Position numbers and translations under genes: made by a program. Source: DATBED01 sp035480695 (GTDB taxonomy: Bacteria > Patescibacteriota > Saccharimonadia > Saccharimonadales > UBA4665). From it: a stretch of 10,485 nt of DNA. The notes under the pieces are model-generated. The model made no database searches. It saw only the letters and a program-made list of their open reading frames with translations, and was not told where the DNA came from. The number at the start of each line of letters is the position of its first letter. Position 1 is the stretch's first letter. Shown here piece after piece: positions 1 through 5,604 of the stretch. Where the stretch lies: the NCBI GenBank assembly GCA_035480695.1, contig DATIHM010000085.1, positions 1-10,485 of the forward strand, given 5' to 3'.

Positions 1-186
1 CTGCCGGTAAGGCCATCAGTGCCGATTCCGCCCTTTGCGGTAGACGGACAGAACATCTGCGAGCGCGTAGAGGCAGCGCCATCTAACCCGCAGACAAATC
101 CAGCTGGCAGTAGTTACGACATCAATTCAGATAGTTCCTGCGGCTTCCCATTACCAGGTGGCGGCAGCGTGCTGACCGGCCGCTAG
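1..186 (+). CDS. C-terminal end of a truncated hypothetical, probably exported, protein
   Basis: Frame 1 is open from the first base to a TAG at 184-186, giving 61 residues of a protein whose start lies outside the window. The tail is rich in Pro, Ser, Gly and Asn. It has two cysteines (fragment residues 20 and 49) and ends in a PLPGGGSVLTGR stretch. Low-complexity composition with a possible disulfide pair is what one expects of an extracytoplasmic or pilin-like protein, but I recognise no family. The gene converges on the Xer recombinase with only four bases between the two stop codons. It is too short to exclude a chance open frame. Confidence 0.5.
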   Translation: MPVRPSVPIPPFAVDGQNICERVEAAPSNPQTNPAGSSYDINSDSSCGFPLPGGGSVLTGR

Positions 187-190
187 CTGT

Positions 191-1105
191 TTACTCAGCG
201 TGACGGTGGAACTTTTCATGCACGGCCCGTAGGTGAGGGTCGGTGACATGGGTGTAAATCTGGGTGGTGGCAATGTTGCTGTGGCCGAGCAGCGCCTGTA
301 CGGAGCGCAAATCAGCGCCGTTCATCAGTAAATCGGTCGCGAAGGAGTGGCGCAGCGTGTGCGGCGAGACGTGCTTGGTAATGCCGGCCAGCAAGGCGTA
401 GCGCGCCACCAGGCGCTGCACACTGCGCGCCGTCAGCCGGTGGAAGTTACCGCTCAAGTCGACCTGCTTACTGCCGCTGTAGCGCACGAAAAGCGGTTTG
501 GAGGTGTCCTGGCGCTTGGCCAGGTACGCCTGAATCCACTTGGCGGCCTCCGGGCTGATAAAAATCGGCCGGTCTTTCTGGCCTTTGCCGCGCACCATGA
601 ACTCGCGCCGCTTGAGGTTGATGTGGTCACGGTCGAGTCCCACTAACTCGCTGACACGCAGGCCGGAGCTGAACAGCAATTCCAGGATTGCCCGGTCGCG
701 CAGGCCGTTCATGGTTTCCAAATCAGGTTCCGCAAACAGGCGCTCTACTTCATCTTCGCTCAAAAATGTCACCTGTTTGCGCTGGGTGCGCGCCAGTTCC
801 ACCTTGTCGGCTGACATGGCCGGGATTTCGCGCTTGGCGCAATATTTGAGGAAACTACGCAGGGCAATCAGGTGGTAATTCTGCGTCGTCTTGCCGAGCT
901 CATCAGAGGTGTTGGTGCCCAAACGGTTCAACCACAGCCGCCATTTGCGGATGAGTTCGGGGTCGATATCGGCCACTTTGATGTCACCGGCGAAATCAAC
1001 CAGCCGGGTGAGGTAGTGGTCATAGTTCTGGATGGTTTTCTGCGAGCGGTTCTGCTCGATTTCAAGATATTCCAGAAAATCGGTCTTGGCTTTTGAGAAA
1101 AGCAT
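191..1105 (-). CDS. xerC/xerD-like: XerC/XerD-type tyrosine recombinase
   Basis: Site-specific tyrosine recombinase, in this family usually the one that resolves chromosome dimers at dif. Numbered from the longest frame (start 1159, 322 aa), the catalytic set is complete: Arg168 (SSGLRVSEL), Lys192 (RGKGQKDR), His267 and Arg270 (HTLRHSFAT), His293 (LLGHSNIATTQ) and Tyr302 (QIYTHV). An N-terminal SAM-like core-binding domain (about 25-110) precedes the catalytic domain (about 130-315). The C-terminal THVTDPHLRAVHEKFH stretch is typical of XerC/D rather than phage integrases. I choose ATG at 1105 (304 aa) because a TACAAT hexamer sits exactly 6 bases upstream and because it puts the usual few residues before FLEYLE. 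TTG 1159, ATG 1138 and ATG 1123 are alternatives. It is divergent from the XRE regulator. XerC versus XerD cannot be decided here. Confidence 0.93.
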   Translation of the reverse strand: MLFSKAKTDFLEYLEIEQNRSQKTIQNYDHYLTRLVDFAGDIKVADIDPELIRKWRLWLNRLGTNTSDELGKTTQNYHLIALRSFLKYCAKREIPAMSADKVELARTQRKQVTFLSEDEVERLFAEPDLETMNGLRDRAILELLFSSGLRVSELVGLDRDHINLKRREFMVRGKGQKDRPIFISPEAAKWIQAYLAKRQDTSKPLFVRYSGSKQVDLSGNFHRLTARSVQRLVARYALLAGITKHVSPHTLRHSFATDLLMNGADLRSVQALLGHSNIATTQIYTHVTDPHLRAVHEKFHRHAE

Positions 1106-1111
1106 AACTAC

Positions 1112-1117
1112 ATTGTA
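1112..1117 (-). promoter_or_regulatory. -10 element for the Xer recombinase gene
   Basis: On the minus strand TACAAT is followed by six bases (GTAGTT) and then ATG at 1105, which would put the transcription start on the A of the start codon. No good -35 hexamer is visible. This geometry decided the start chosen for the gene. Confidence 0.5.
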
Positions 1118-1168
1118 CGACATCCGCCCAATGGCCATGCCGGTAATCTGCTTAATCAATTGCTGAAC

Positions 1169-1184
1169 ATAGCATATTTGCTAT
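1169..1184. promoter_or_regulatory. Operator-like palindrome O1
   Basis: Perfect inverted repeat ATAGCA-TATT-TGCTAT between the divergent Xer and XRE genes. It has the same arms as the palindrome at 1201-1218, with centres 33 bp apart, about three helical turns. A site for the XRE regulator encoded next door is the simplest reading. Confidence 0.65.
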
Positions 1185-1200
1185 AGCCCAAACTGTTATG

Positions 1201-1218
1201 TATAGCAGATATGCTATA
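1201..1218. promoter_or_regulatory. Operator-like palindrome O2 overlapping the XRE gene promoter
   Basis: Perfect inverted repeat TATAGCA-GATA-TGCTATA with seven-base arms. Its right arm overlaps the extended -10 (TGC-TATAGT, 1212-1220) of the XRE/HigA-like gene. A regulator bound here would block RNA polymerase, which predicts negative autoregulation. Confidence 0.7.
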
Positions 1219-1220
1219 GT
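1212..1220 (+). promoter_or_regulatory. Extended -10 promoter of the XRE regulator gene
   Basis: TGC-TATAGT ends seven bases before GTG at 1228, giving a nearly leaderless transcript. This supports GTG 1228 over ATG 1198 as the true start, because the ATG would lie upstream of the predicted transcription start and next to the operator. Confidence 0.6.
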
Positions 1221-1227
1221 GCGAAAC

Positions 1228-1521
1228 GTGGCAGATGAAAATTATCTTTGGCAAAACGAGGCGCAAGCCCGGACTGAACTGGATAAAATTTTCGCCGAAG
1301 CCAAGCGCAAGCGAGATGAACTTTGGTCTCAACGACAGGCTTTCCTGGCATCCTTGTATCGTGCGAGGCAGCAAAAGGGGCTTTCCCAATCTGGTCTTGC
1401 CAAGAAGGTCGGAACCACACAATCAGTGATATCCCGCATCGAGGCTGGTAAGGGCAATCCGGGGCTGAATATGTTAATGAAAATCGCTAAGGCCTTGAAC
1501 GCAAATCTCATGCTAGAATAG
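1228..1521 (+). CDS. XRE-family (HigA-like) helix-turn-helix regulator
   Basis: Predicted cytoplasmic DNA-binding protein of 97 aa from GTG 1228, or 107 aa if ATG 1198 is used. The N-terminal half (NEAQARTELDKIFAEAKRKR onward) is a charged helix. The C-terminal half is a classical XRE helix-turn-helix: SLYRARQQKGLSQSGLAKKV, then GTTQSVISRIEAGKG, then NPGLNMLMKIAKALNANL. This layout matches HigA-type antitoxins and similar repressors, but no toxin gene lies next to it: upstream is the divergent recombinase and downstream is ndk, eight bases after the stop codon. It is AT-richer than its flanks. Two matching palindromes at its 5' end suggest autorepression and perhaps control of xer. I read it as an orphan antitoxin-like regulator; its true role is unproven. 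Confidence 0.85.
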   Translation: MADENYLWQNEAQARTELDKIFAEAKRKRDELWSQRQAFLASLYRARQQKGLSQSGLAKKVGTTQSVISRIEAGKGNPGLNMLMKIAKALNANLMLE

Positions 1522-1523
1522 GA
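1511..1523 (+). promoter_or_regulatory. Extended -10 and possible Shine-Dalgarno site of ndk
   Basis: TGC-TAGAAT (1511-1519) lies inside the last codons of the XRE gene, ending 10 bases before the ndk ATG. AGGA at 1520-1523 is correctly spaced for a Shine-Dalgarno site only if transcription comes from further upstream. Both readings are possible. Confidence 0.45.
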
Positions 1524-1529
1524 ATAACT

Positions 1530-1994
1530 ATGGAAAGAACCCTGATTATCGCCAAACCAGACGCCGTGCAGCGCGGCCTGATCGGCGAAATTATCAGCCG
1601 GCTGGAGAGTAAAGGCCTCAAGCTGGTGGGCATGAAGATGGCCAGCCTCGACGAGACCATGTTGCGCGTGCATTATGCCGAGCACGTCGAAAAGTCGTTC
1701 TATGCCGGGCTCGAGGAGTTTATGAAAAGCTCGCCGGTCGTCGTCATGGCCTGGGAAGGGTTCCAATGTGTCGAATCGGTTCGCAACATGGTCGGTGCTA
1801 CCAATCCGCGCCAGGCCGTGCCGGGCTCCATCAGAGGTGATTTGGCCATCGGAACCGGCCGCAACCTCATCCACGCTTCCGATTCCAAAGCTTCCGGCGA
1901 GGCCGAAGTCGCCAACTTTTTCCACCCCAGCGAGCTGTTCGATTACGACAAATCCGAGTACATCCACATCTACGAAGACTCCGAGCGTGGCTGA
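1530..1994 (+). CDS. ndk: Nucleoside diphosphate kinase
   Basis: Transfers the gamma-phosphate of ATP to other nucleoside diphosphates through a phosphohistidine intermediate, balancing cytoplasmic NTP and dNTP pools. The 154-residue protein has the normal family length or slightly more. It starts with the expected ERTLIIAKPDAVQRGLIGEI (Lys9 is the conserved active-site lysine). It contains VRNMVGATNPRQAVPGSIRGDLA, shown by VRNMVGATNP (83-92) and GSIRGDLA (99-106), and the catalytic His115 in NLIHASDS. The common family form of that last motif is NVVHGSDS, a mild variation. The C-terminal FFHPSELFDY is also typical. The gene begins eight bases after the XRE gene and ends 20 bases before tRNA-Arg. 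The composition is GC-rich, so this looks like a core gene. Confidence 0.98.
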   Translation: MERTLIIAKPDAVQRGLIGEIISRLESKGLKLVGMKMASLDETMLRVHYAEHVEKSFYAGLEEFMKSSPVVVMAWEGFQCVESVRNMVGATNPRQAVPGSIRGDLAIGTGRNLIHASDSKASGEAEVANFFHPSELFDYDKSEYIHIYEDSERG

Positions 1995-1996
1995 AG

Positions 1997-2005
1997 TGTT
2001 AAAAT
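1997..2005 (+). promoter_or_regulatory. Extended -10 promoter for tRNA-Arg
   Basis: TGT-TAAAAT starts three bases after the ndk stop codon and ends nine bases before the 5' end of the tRNA, so the predicted transcript has a leader of only a few bases. No clear -35 is seen. Confidence 0.5.
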
Positions 2006-2014
2006 AACCGCAGC

Positions 2015-2089
2015 GTCCCCGTAGTTCAATGGATAGAATAACTCCGTCCTAAGGAGCAGATAGCGGTTCGAATCCGTTCGGGGATACCA
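2015..2089 (+). tRNA. tRNA-Arg, anticodon CCT
   Basis: A full cloverleaf can be folded by hand. The acceptor arm is GTCCCCG paired with CGGGGAT, with a G-U first pair, then discriminator A and an encoded CCA at 2087-2089. The D arm is GTTC/GAAT. The anticodon loop GTCCTAA has CCT at 2048-2050 on a stem of four good pairs plus an A-C mismatch. The T arm is AGCGG/CCGTT around TTCGAAT. CCT reads the arginine codon AGG. Confidence 0.95.
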
Positions 2090-2092
2090 GTC

Positions 2093-2121
2093 TCGACAAT
2101 TCTAACCATAAGTGCTATAAT
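2093..2121 (+). promoter_or_regulatory. Strong sigma-70-type promoter, leaderless geometry
   Basis: TCGACA (2093-2098, five of six to the -35 consensus), a 17-base spacer, then extended TGC-TATAAT (2113-2121). The -10 ends exactly six bases before ATG 2128, placing transcription start on the start codon. It is one of the best promoters in the window. Confidence 0.8.
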
Positions 2122-2127
2122 AATATT

Positions 2128-2592
2128 ATGTCAGAGACTCACGAAGGCTTAAATGCAGCACCAGTCCCACCTGAAGAAAGGCTGGTCTACAATGCCGCTT
2201 TACCTCTTTTGAGGCAAATGAATAACGATAATGCACAGATTAAAGGACTTTTGCCTGCAGACAACACTACATTCCCAAATACTGCTTACGGAATCACACG
2301 GGAATCTGGCGAGGTTCTTGTAGACGGCTCATTCTTCAGGCAGTTCACTTTCGATATAGAAGGATATTTCGAAGGAGAATTGTACGCTAGTGCCAGTAGA
2401 GGTGACAAGAAGCATTTTCGACTTGCCGTAAGAGATGGTGACGCTCTACGGCCTGCGACTGAAGATGAGATATTTAGACTAGGCTCCTTATTGTTTTATC
2501 TGAACGAAAAGATTCCCAATGACCAGGCTAAACCAGGGCTACGCCAGCGTTTGGCAGCAAAGCTGGGCAGAGCTTCCACCGGTCGCCAGTAG
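2128..2592 (+). CDS. Hypothetical protein, unknown family
   Basis: A 154-residue soluble protein that I do not recognise. It has no signal peptide or membrane segment. The N-terminal 25 residues are acidic and proline-containing. The middle (about 50-110) alternates hydrophobic and charged residues with aromatics (GSFFRQFTFDIEGYFEGELY), suggesting a beta-rich fold. The C-terminus is basic (GLRQRLAAKLGRASTGR). Codon use is visibly AT-richer than in ndk before it and the PH gene after it. It lies 38 bases downstream of tRNA-Arg under its own strong promoter, a position where acquired genes often sit. ATG 2128 is chosen because the TATAAT box is six bases upstream. Expression seems likely from the promoter; function is unknown. 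Confidence 0.8.
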   Translation: MSETHEGLNAAPVPPEERLVYNAALPLLRQMNNDNAQIKGLLPADNTTFPNTAYGITRESGEVLVDGSFFRQFTFDIEGYFEGELYASASRGDKKHFRLAVRDGDALRPATEDEIFRLGSLLFYLNEKIPNDQAKPGLRQRLAAKLGRASTGRQ

Positions 2593-2620
2593 CATCTCAT
2601 AACCAAATCTGTCTATCTGG

Positions 2621-2629
2621 TGGTAAAAT
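2621..2629 (+). promoter_or_regulatory. Extended -10 promoter of the PH-domain/parvulin pair
   Basis: TGG-TAAAAT ends six bases before ATG 2636. This favours that start over ATG 2630, which would lie just upstream of the predicted transcription start. No -35 is obvious, as expected for an extended -10 promoter. Confidence 0.55.
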
Positions 2630-2635
2630 ATGCTT

Positions 2636-3253
2636 ATGGCTGAAAAAGAAAAAGCGGAAACGGCTGAAGAGCCTGCGGCCGAAAAACACGTCAAGTACTT
2701 CACCGACCAGTTCGACGACGAAGAAGTGCTGTTCGTCTTCCACAAACACCCGATTGTGATGCGCAAAGGCCTTGTTTTCGGCATGCTCGGGCCGCTCATC
2801 GGCATTCTGCCGGCAGCCGTCAATCCGTCGGCCGGATTCGGCGTCTTCTTCGGTGGACTGGCAATCGGCTGCCTTCTCGGCCTGCTCATTTTCTTTCCGA
2901 GCTGGATCGGCTGGCACTTCAGCATTTTCATCGTCACCGACCAAAGGTTCATCCAAATCAGCCAGAAAGGGCTGTTCCACCGTGCCGTGGCCGACCTCGG
3001 CCTCAACCAGATCCAATCCGTCAATTATGAGGTGTCGGGCCTGCAGGAAACACTGCTCGGATTTGGTACAATAAAGATGCAGACCTATGTTGGGGACCTG
3101 ACCATTAAGGATGTGCACCATCCGGCCAGGATCCAAAAGCAACTCCTCAGCATCCTGCGTGCCGAGGGTGTGAACGCCACGGCCAATTACCCGGCCAGCG
3201 CCCATCCGCAGCAGGCCACCAACAAGATAAATGAAGAAGCCGAAGAAGCCTAA
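2636..3253 (+). CDS. Membrane protein with bacterial PH (bPH_2/YdbS-like) domain
   Basis: Predicted integral membrane protein of 205 aa (207 from ATG 2630). An acidic N-terminal segment (about 1-30) is followed by two hydrophobic helices in hairpin arrangement (about 44-66 and 69-90, ending FFPSWIGWHF). A bacterial PH-like domain of the YdbS/DUF304 type covers about 95-178: FIVTDQRFIQISQKGLFHRA, then NQIQSVNY, then GFGTIKMQTYVGD, which carries the motifs typical of that family. The C-terminus is hydrophilic. The molecular role of bPH_2 proteins is generally unknown. The last 23 bases overlap the parvulin gene, so the two are almost certainly co-transcribed and may act together at the membrane. 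Start chosen from the promoter spacing. GC-rich, core-like. Confidence 0.88.
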   Translation: MAEKEKAETAEEPAAEKHVKYFTDQFDDEEVLFVFHKHPIVMRKGLVFGMLGPLIGILPAAVNPSAGFGVFFGGLAIGCLLGLLIFFPSWIGWHFSIFIVTDQRFIQISQKGLFHRAVADLGLNQIQSVNYEVSGLQETLLGFGTIKMQTYVGDLTIKDVHHPARIQKQLLSILRAEGVNATANYPASAHPQQATNKINEEAEEA

Positions 3254-4358
3254 GCTACCCAAGAAACTGAAGTCCCTGAGGGGGGCCGGACAGCTGGCGG
3301 CCAAGGGTTTGGAAAAAACTCCCCTCAAGAAGGAAACCAAGACCACCGAAGAGAAGTTCAGCGACGCGTTGAGCAATGTGCCGCGGATTACCAATGAGAC
3401 GGTCGGCGAACACCGCGAAGAGGTGCTAAGCAGTGCCCGCAAGTATATTTACCCGTTGCAGCACTCCAAGAACCGCGTGGTCAAGATTTCCCTCGGGCTA
3501 TTCGTGGCCGTTATCGTGGCGTTTTTCAGTTTTGTCTGCTTCGAGTTGTACCACGTGCAGGCCACCGGCGGCTTTTTCTACGACGTGACCAAAATCATCC
3601 CTTTCCCGGTCGGCAAAACCGGCGGTAATTGGGTGAGCTACGAATCCTACCTGTTCGAACTGCGCCGCAACATGCACTACTACCAGACGCAGCAGCAGGC
3701 GACTTTCAAAGGTAAAGATGGCCGTGCCCAACTGGCCCGCCTCAAAGAGCAGGCCATGGCGCAGGTGCTGCAGGATGCGTACGTCAAGCAGCTGGCCCGC
3801 CAGAACCACGTATCCGTCAGCGATCAGCAGGTCAACGACCAAATCACTGTGCTGCGTAACGAGAATCGTCTCGGCAGCAGCCAGCAGTCGCTGGCCAGCA
3901 CGCTGAACAGTTACTTCGGCTGGCGCGTTAGCGACCTCAAGCGCAAGGTCAAGCAGGAACTGCTGGCCCAGGCCGTCGTAGCCAAGCTCGATACCACCAC
4001 GGACGCCCGCGCCCAGAACGCGCTCGACCAACTGCAGAAGGGTGCCGACTTCGGCCAGCTGGCCGGCCAAGTATCCGACGACCCGGTCACAAAGGGCAAC
4101 GGTGGCCAGTATGCGGCGCCTATCATGATAAATGACGCCGACATTCCGCCATCCATCACCGCCGAGGTGTTCAAGCTGAAGCCAGGGCAGGTGTCGGGCA
4201 TCATAAACACCGGTTTCACCCTTGAAATCATCAAGACTATCGACAACAACGGCACCACGGCCCACGCCGCGCATATCCAGTTCACCTTCGTGCCAATCAC
4301 GAACTTCGTGACCCCGCTGCAAAAAGCGCACCCGACCCACGAATACATCAAGGTTTGA
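3231..4358 (+). CDS. Membrane-anchored parvulin-type peptidyl-prolyl isomerase (SurA/PrsA-like)
   Basis: Predicted folding helper for exported proteins, 375 aa. Residues 1-80 are a long basic cytoplasmic tail (KKPKKPKLPKKLK start). Residues 83-106 are one membrane helix (SLGLFVAVIVAFFSFVCFEL) with no lipobox. Residues about 135-255 form a helical SurA_N-like chaperone region rich in Gln (QTQQQ, QVNDQI). Residues about 256-357 are a parvulin (rotamase) domain with GADFGQLAGQVSDDP, GNGGQY, AEVFKLKPGQVSGIINTGF and HAAHIQFTF. The domain is therefore outside the membrane. The gene overlaps the PH gene by 23 bases in another frame, with no Shine-Dalgarno site, implying translational coupling. Its stop codon lies within the tRNA-Asp promoter. 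Isomerase activity is inferred from family and the domain might be chaperone-only. Confidence 0.9.
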   Translation: MKKPKKPKLPKKLKSLRGAGQLAAKGLEKTPLKKETKTTEEKFSDALSNVPRITNETVGEHREEVLSSARKYIYPLQHSKNRVVKISLGLFVAVIVAFFSFVCFELYHVQATGGFFYDVTKIIPFPVGKTGGNWVSYESYLFELRRNMHYYQTQQQATFKGKDGRAQLARLKEQAMAQVLQDAYVKQLARQNHVSVSDQQVNDQITVLRNENRLGSSQQSLASTLNSYFGWRVSDLKRKVKQELLAQAVVAKLDTTTDARAQNALDQLQKGADFGQLAGQVSDDPVTKGNGGQYAAPIMINDADIPPSITAEVFKLKPGQVSGIINTGFTLEIIKTIDNNGTTAHAAHIQFTFVPITNFVTPLQKAHPTHEYIKV

Positions 4359-4383
4359 TTTTCCCTCTGGGAATTGATATGAT
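4355..4383 (+). promoter_or_regulatory. Promoter of tRNA-Asp overlapping the parvulin stop codon
   Basis: TTGATT (4355-4360), a 17-base spacer, then extended TGA-TATGAT (4375-4383). The -35 includes most of the TGA stop of the preceding gene. A short TTCCC/GGGAA hairpin lies in the spacer. The predicted transcript starts about 15 bases before the tRNA. Confidence 0.65.
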
Positions 4384-4404
4384 TACCCCTGTCTTTTGAC
4401 TCGC

Positions 4405-4481
4405 GGGCTCGTAGTGAAGAGGCCTATCACGCCTCCCTGTCACGGAGGAGATCGCCGGTTCAAATCCGGTCGGGCCCGCCA
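4405..4481 (+). tRNA. tRNA-Asp, anticodon GTC
   Basis: The cloverleaf folds cleanly. The acceptor arm is GGGCTCG with CGGGCCC (one T-G pair), discriminator G at 4478 and an encoded CCA at 4479-4481. The D arm GTGA/TCAC and the anticodon stem CCTCC/GGAGG are both perfect, around loop CTGTCAC with GTC at 4439-4441. The T arm GCCGG/CCGGT surrounds TTCAAAT. Layout and length match bacterial tRNA-Asp. Confidence 0.97.
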
Positions 4482-4533
4482 ATTGTATTTTACCTCTGCC
4501 GGAATTTGACCTCAGACCAGACGCTACCCCAGT

Positions 4534-4555
4534 TCTAATACCTATTAGATATTAG
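4534..4555. promoter_or_regulatory. Operator-like palindrome plus direct repeat
   Basis: TCTAATA-CC-TATTAGA (4534-4549) is a perfect inverted repeat with seven-base arms, and TATTAG recurs at 4550-4555. It lies in the AT-rich spacer after tRNA-Asp, upstream of the promoter-like TATATT at 4579, and could bind a regulator of the following membrane protein gene. No regulator is known for it. Confidence 0.4.
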
Positions 4556-4578
4556 TAGATTTACGTCCGTTTTCTGTG

Positions 4579-4584
4579 TATATT
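4579..4584 (+). promoter_or_regulatory. Candidate -10 (TATATT) for the in-frame ATG at 4595
   Basis: TATATT ends 10 bases before ATG 4595, the same distance as at ndk and the sigma factor gene. A second candidate, TAAAAT at 4615-4620, ends seven bases before TTG 4628. Which one is used decides the reading of the in-frame TAG. Confidence 0.35.
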
Positions 4585-4627
4585 AAGCACTGCAATGAAG
4601 ATAATAAACTCAAATAAAATAATCTAG

Positions 4628-5011
4628 TTGCTGTTTGTTACAAGTATCTTGGTAATGCTTTTGGGCTATAAAAGCAAACTAGACTTAGGCGGTGATAACT
4701 TCGAGGGACTTGCTGCATTTGCCGCCCTCATTTTAAGCGGGATTGATTTATTCCTATTAACAATGATGTTGTTGTTTTACTCAAAAATTCTTAAATTTCA
4801 AAAGCCTTTGTTTATCCTCCTTTTCATTTATTCAATACTTAGGTTAGCTGTTTACTTTAATAACTATCATTCTTCTCAGACTTACTGGTATCAGCCACGG
4901 CGCTTGTTTCTCCTAGATGTTTACGCCGTTCTACCTGTTCTAATAACATTAGTTGCACTATTTTTGTTATACAAAAGAGGTTTTTCAACTAGCAAGATGC
5001 TTGGCAAATAG
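4628..5011 (+). CDS. Hypothetical four-helix membrane protein, start uncertain (in-frame TAG upstream)
   Basis: Predicted integral membrane protein, 127 aa from TTG 4628. Four hydrophobic stretches are visible: about 1-14 (LLFVTSILVMLLGY), 28-49 (LAAFAALILSGIDLFLLTMMLL), 58-76 and 96-115, with a basic C-terminus. I do not recognise a family. The same frame extends upstream through ATG 4595 as MKIINSNKII and then TAG (4625-4627), directly before the TTG. The upstream residues look like the natural basic N-terminus and would complete the otherwise short first helix. So this is either a gene broken by a nonsense mutation, a gene started at TTG 4628 (TAAAAT box seven bases upstream), or a readthrough case. 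It is very AT-rich compared with both neighbours and sits just after tRNA-Asp, which hints at acquisition. Confidence 0.6.
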   Translation: MLFVTSILVMLLGYKSKLDLGGDNFEGLAAFAALILSGIDLFLLTMMLLFYSKILKFQKPLFILLFIYSILRLAVYFNNYHSSQTYWYQPRRLFLLDVYAVLPVLITLVALFLLYKRGFSTSKMLGK

Positions 5012-5012
5012 T

Positions 5013-5048
5013 TCGGAAGTCCGACTCGATGTTCCGCCGACAGTCGGA
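5013..5048 (+). other. Inverted repeat after the four-helix membrane protein gene
   Basis: TCCGACT (5020-5026) pairs perfectly with AGTCGGA (5042-5048) across a 15-base loop. A competing short hairpin TCGGA/TCCGA is possible at 5013-5024. No T-run follows, so an intrinsic terminator is not supported; it could be an RNA 3'-end structure or chance. Confidence 0.3.
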
Positions 5049-5078
5049 AACTTTACTGATTCAGGTGCAACCGACGGC

Positions 5079-5084
5079 TATATT
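5079..5084 (+). promoter_or_regulatory. -10 element (TATATT) for the gene at 5091
   Basis: TATATT ends six bases before ATG 5091, the exact leaderless spacing also seen at 2116-2121 and 2624-2629. No convincing -35. This decided the start of the gene. Confidence 0.5.
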
Positions 5085-5090
5085 ATCAGC

Positions 5091-5498
5091 ATGACAGAGC
5101 GGGTTTACGCCATCTTATCCATGCTCATCGTCCAGTTTTTCTTGGGGATGGGTGAAAATGTGCTCGGCACGCCGGCTTCGGATGCGTCCACCTTGCATAA
5201 CGCCGTAGCCGGAATCGTACTGGGCCTGCATGCGCTGACGGCCATCGGGATTATCATCGCCGCTGTACAGATAAATCGTTTACGCCCAAACGCATCGCCG
5301 TGGGTGCAGAAGTGGACAGTTCGCGGCGCGGCCAGTGTAGGCTTGGCATTTGTGAGCGGCTTGCTGACCTTGGCGACCTCCTGGAGCGAGTTCTTCTCGT
5401 TCCTTATGGCCAGCGGATTTATACTGGCGTTCACATCTTACGGACTGGTTTTGTTGAGCCTCTCATCGAAGCAGCGCCCCTCCAAGCCCGCGAAGTAA
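5091..5498 (+). CDS. Hypothetical four-helix membrane protein
   Basis: A 135-residue integral membrane protein with four predicted helices: about 5-22, 36-60, 78-97 and 103-126, and a short basic C-terminal tail (SSKQRPSKPAK). Two histidines sit in or beside helix 2 (His36 in LHNAV, His47 in LGLHAL), a pattern reminiscent of heme-binding b-type membrane proteins, but there is no partner motif that proves it. I do not recognise a named family. An upstream extension to ATG 4953 is open but overlaps the preceding gene, reads poorly and lies upstream of the TATATT box, so ATG 5091 is preferred. GC-rich, like the core genes, in contrast to the AT-rich genes on both sides. Confidence 0.8.
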   Translation: MTERVYAILSMLIVQFFLGMGENVLGTPASDASTLHNAVAGIVLGLHALTAIGIIIAAVQINRLRPNASPWVQKWTVRGAASVGLAFVSGLLTLATSWSEFFSFLMASGFILAFTSYGLVLLSLSSKQRPSKPAK

Positions 5499-5604
5499 CC
5501 CTCTAAACCCATTAAGCGTAAGCACATTCAAGGTGTTATTCTGCTTGTGCTTGCAATGATGTAAATGATGTTGTACTTTAAACGAAGATAAGAGAACAAC
5601 TTCC

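Noticed and set aside
1169..1218. A dif-like Xer recombination site next to the recombinase gene
   Set aside because: The palindromes have a 4-base centre and 6-7-base arms, not the 11-6-11 layout of dif, and one overlaps a promoter. An operator is the better reading.
3064..3079. TGG-TACAAT followed by an in-frame ATG inside the PH gene, resembling an internal leaderless promoter
   Set aside because: Spacing to the ATG is only four bases and the product would be a fragment of the PH domain. It is more likely chance, though an internal promoter for the parvulin gene cannot be excluded.
4953..5090. Upstream extension of the 5091-5498 gene to ATG 4953
   Set aside because: It overlaps the preceding gene by about 59 bases, adds a non-membrane-like segment and lies before the TATATT box.
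5507..5557. Inverted repeat TAAGCAC/GTGCTTG after the gene ending at 5498, as a terminator
   Set aside because: The stem is short, the loop is about 20 bases and no T-run follows, so an intrinsic terminator is not supported.
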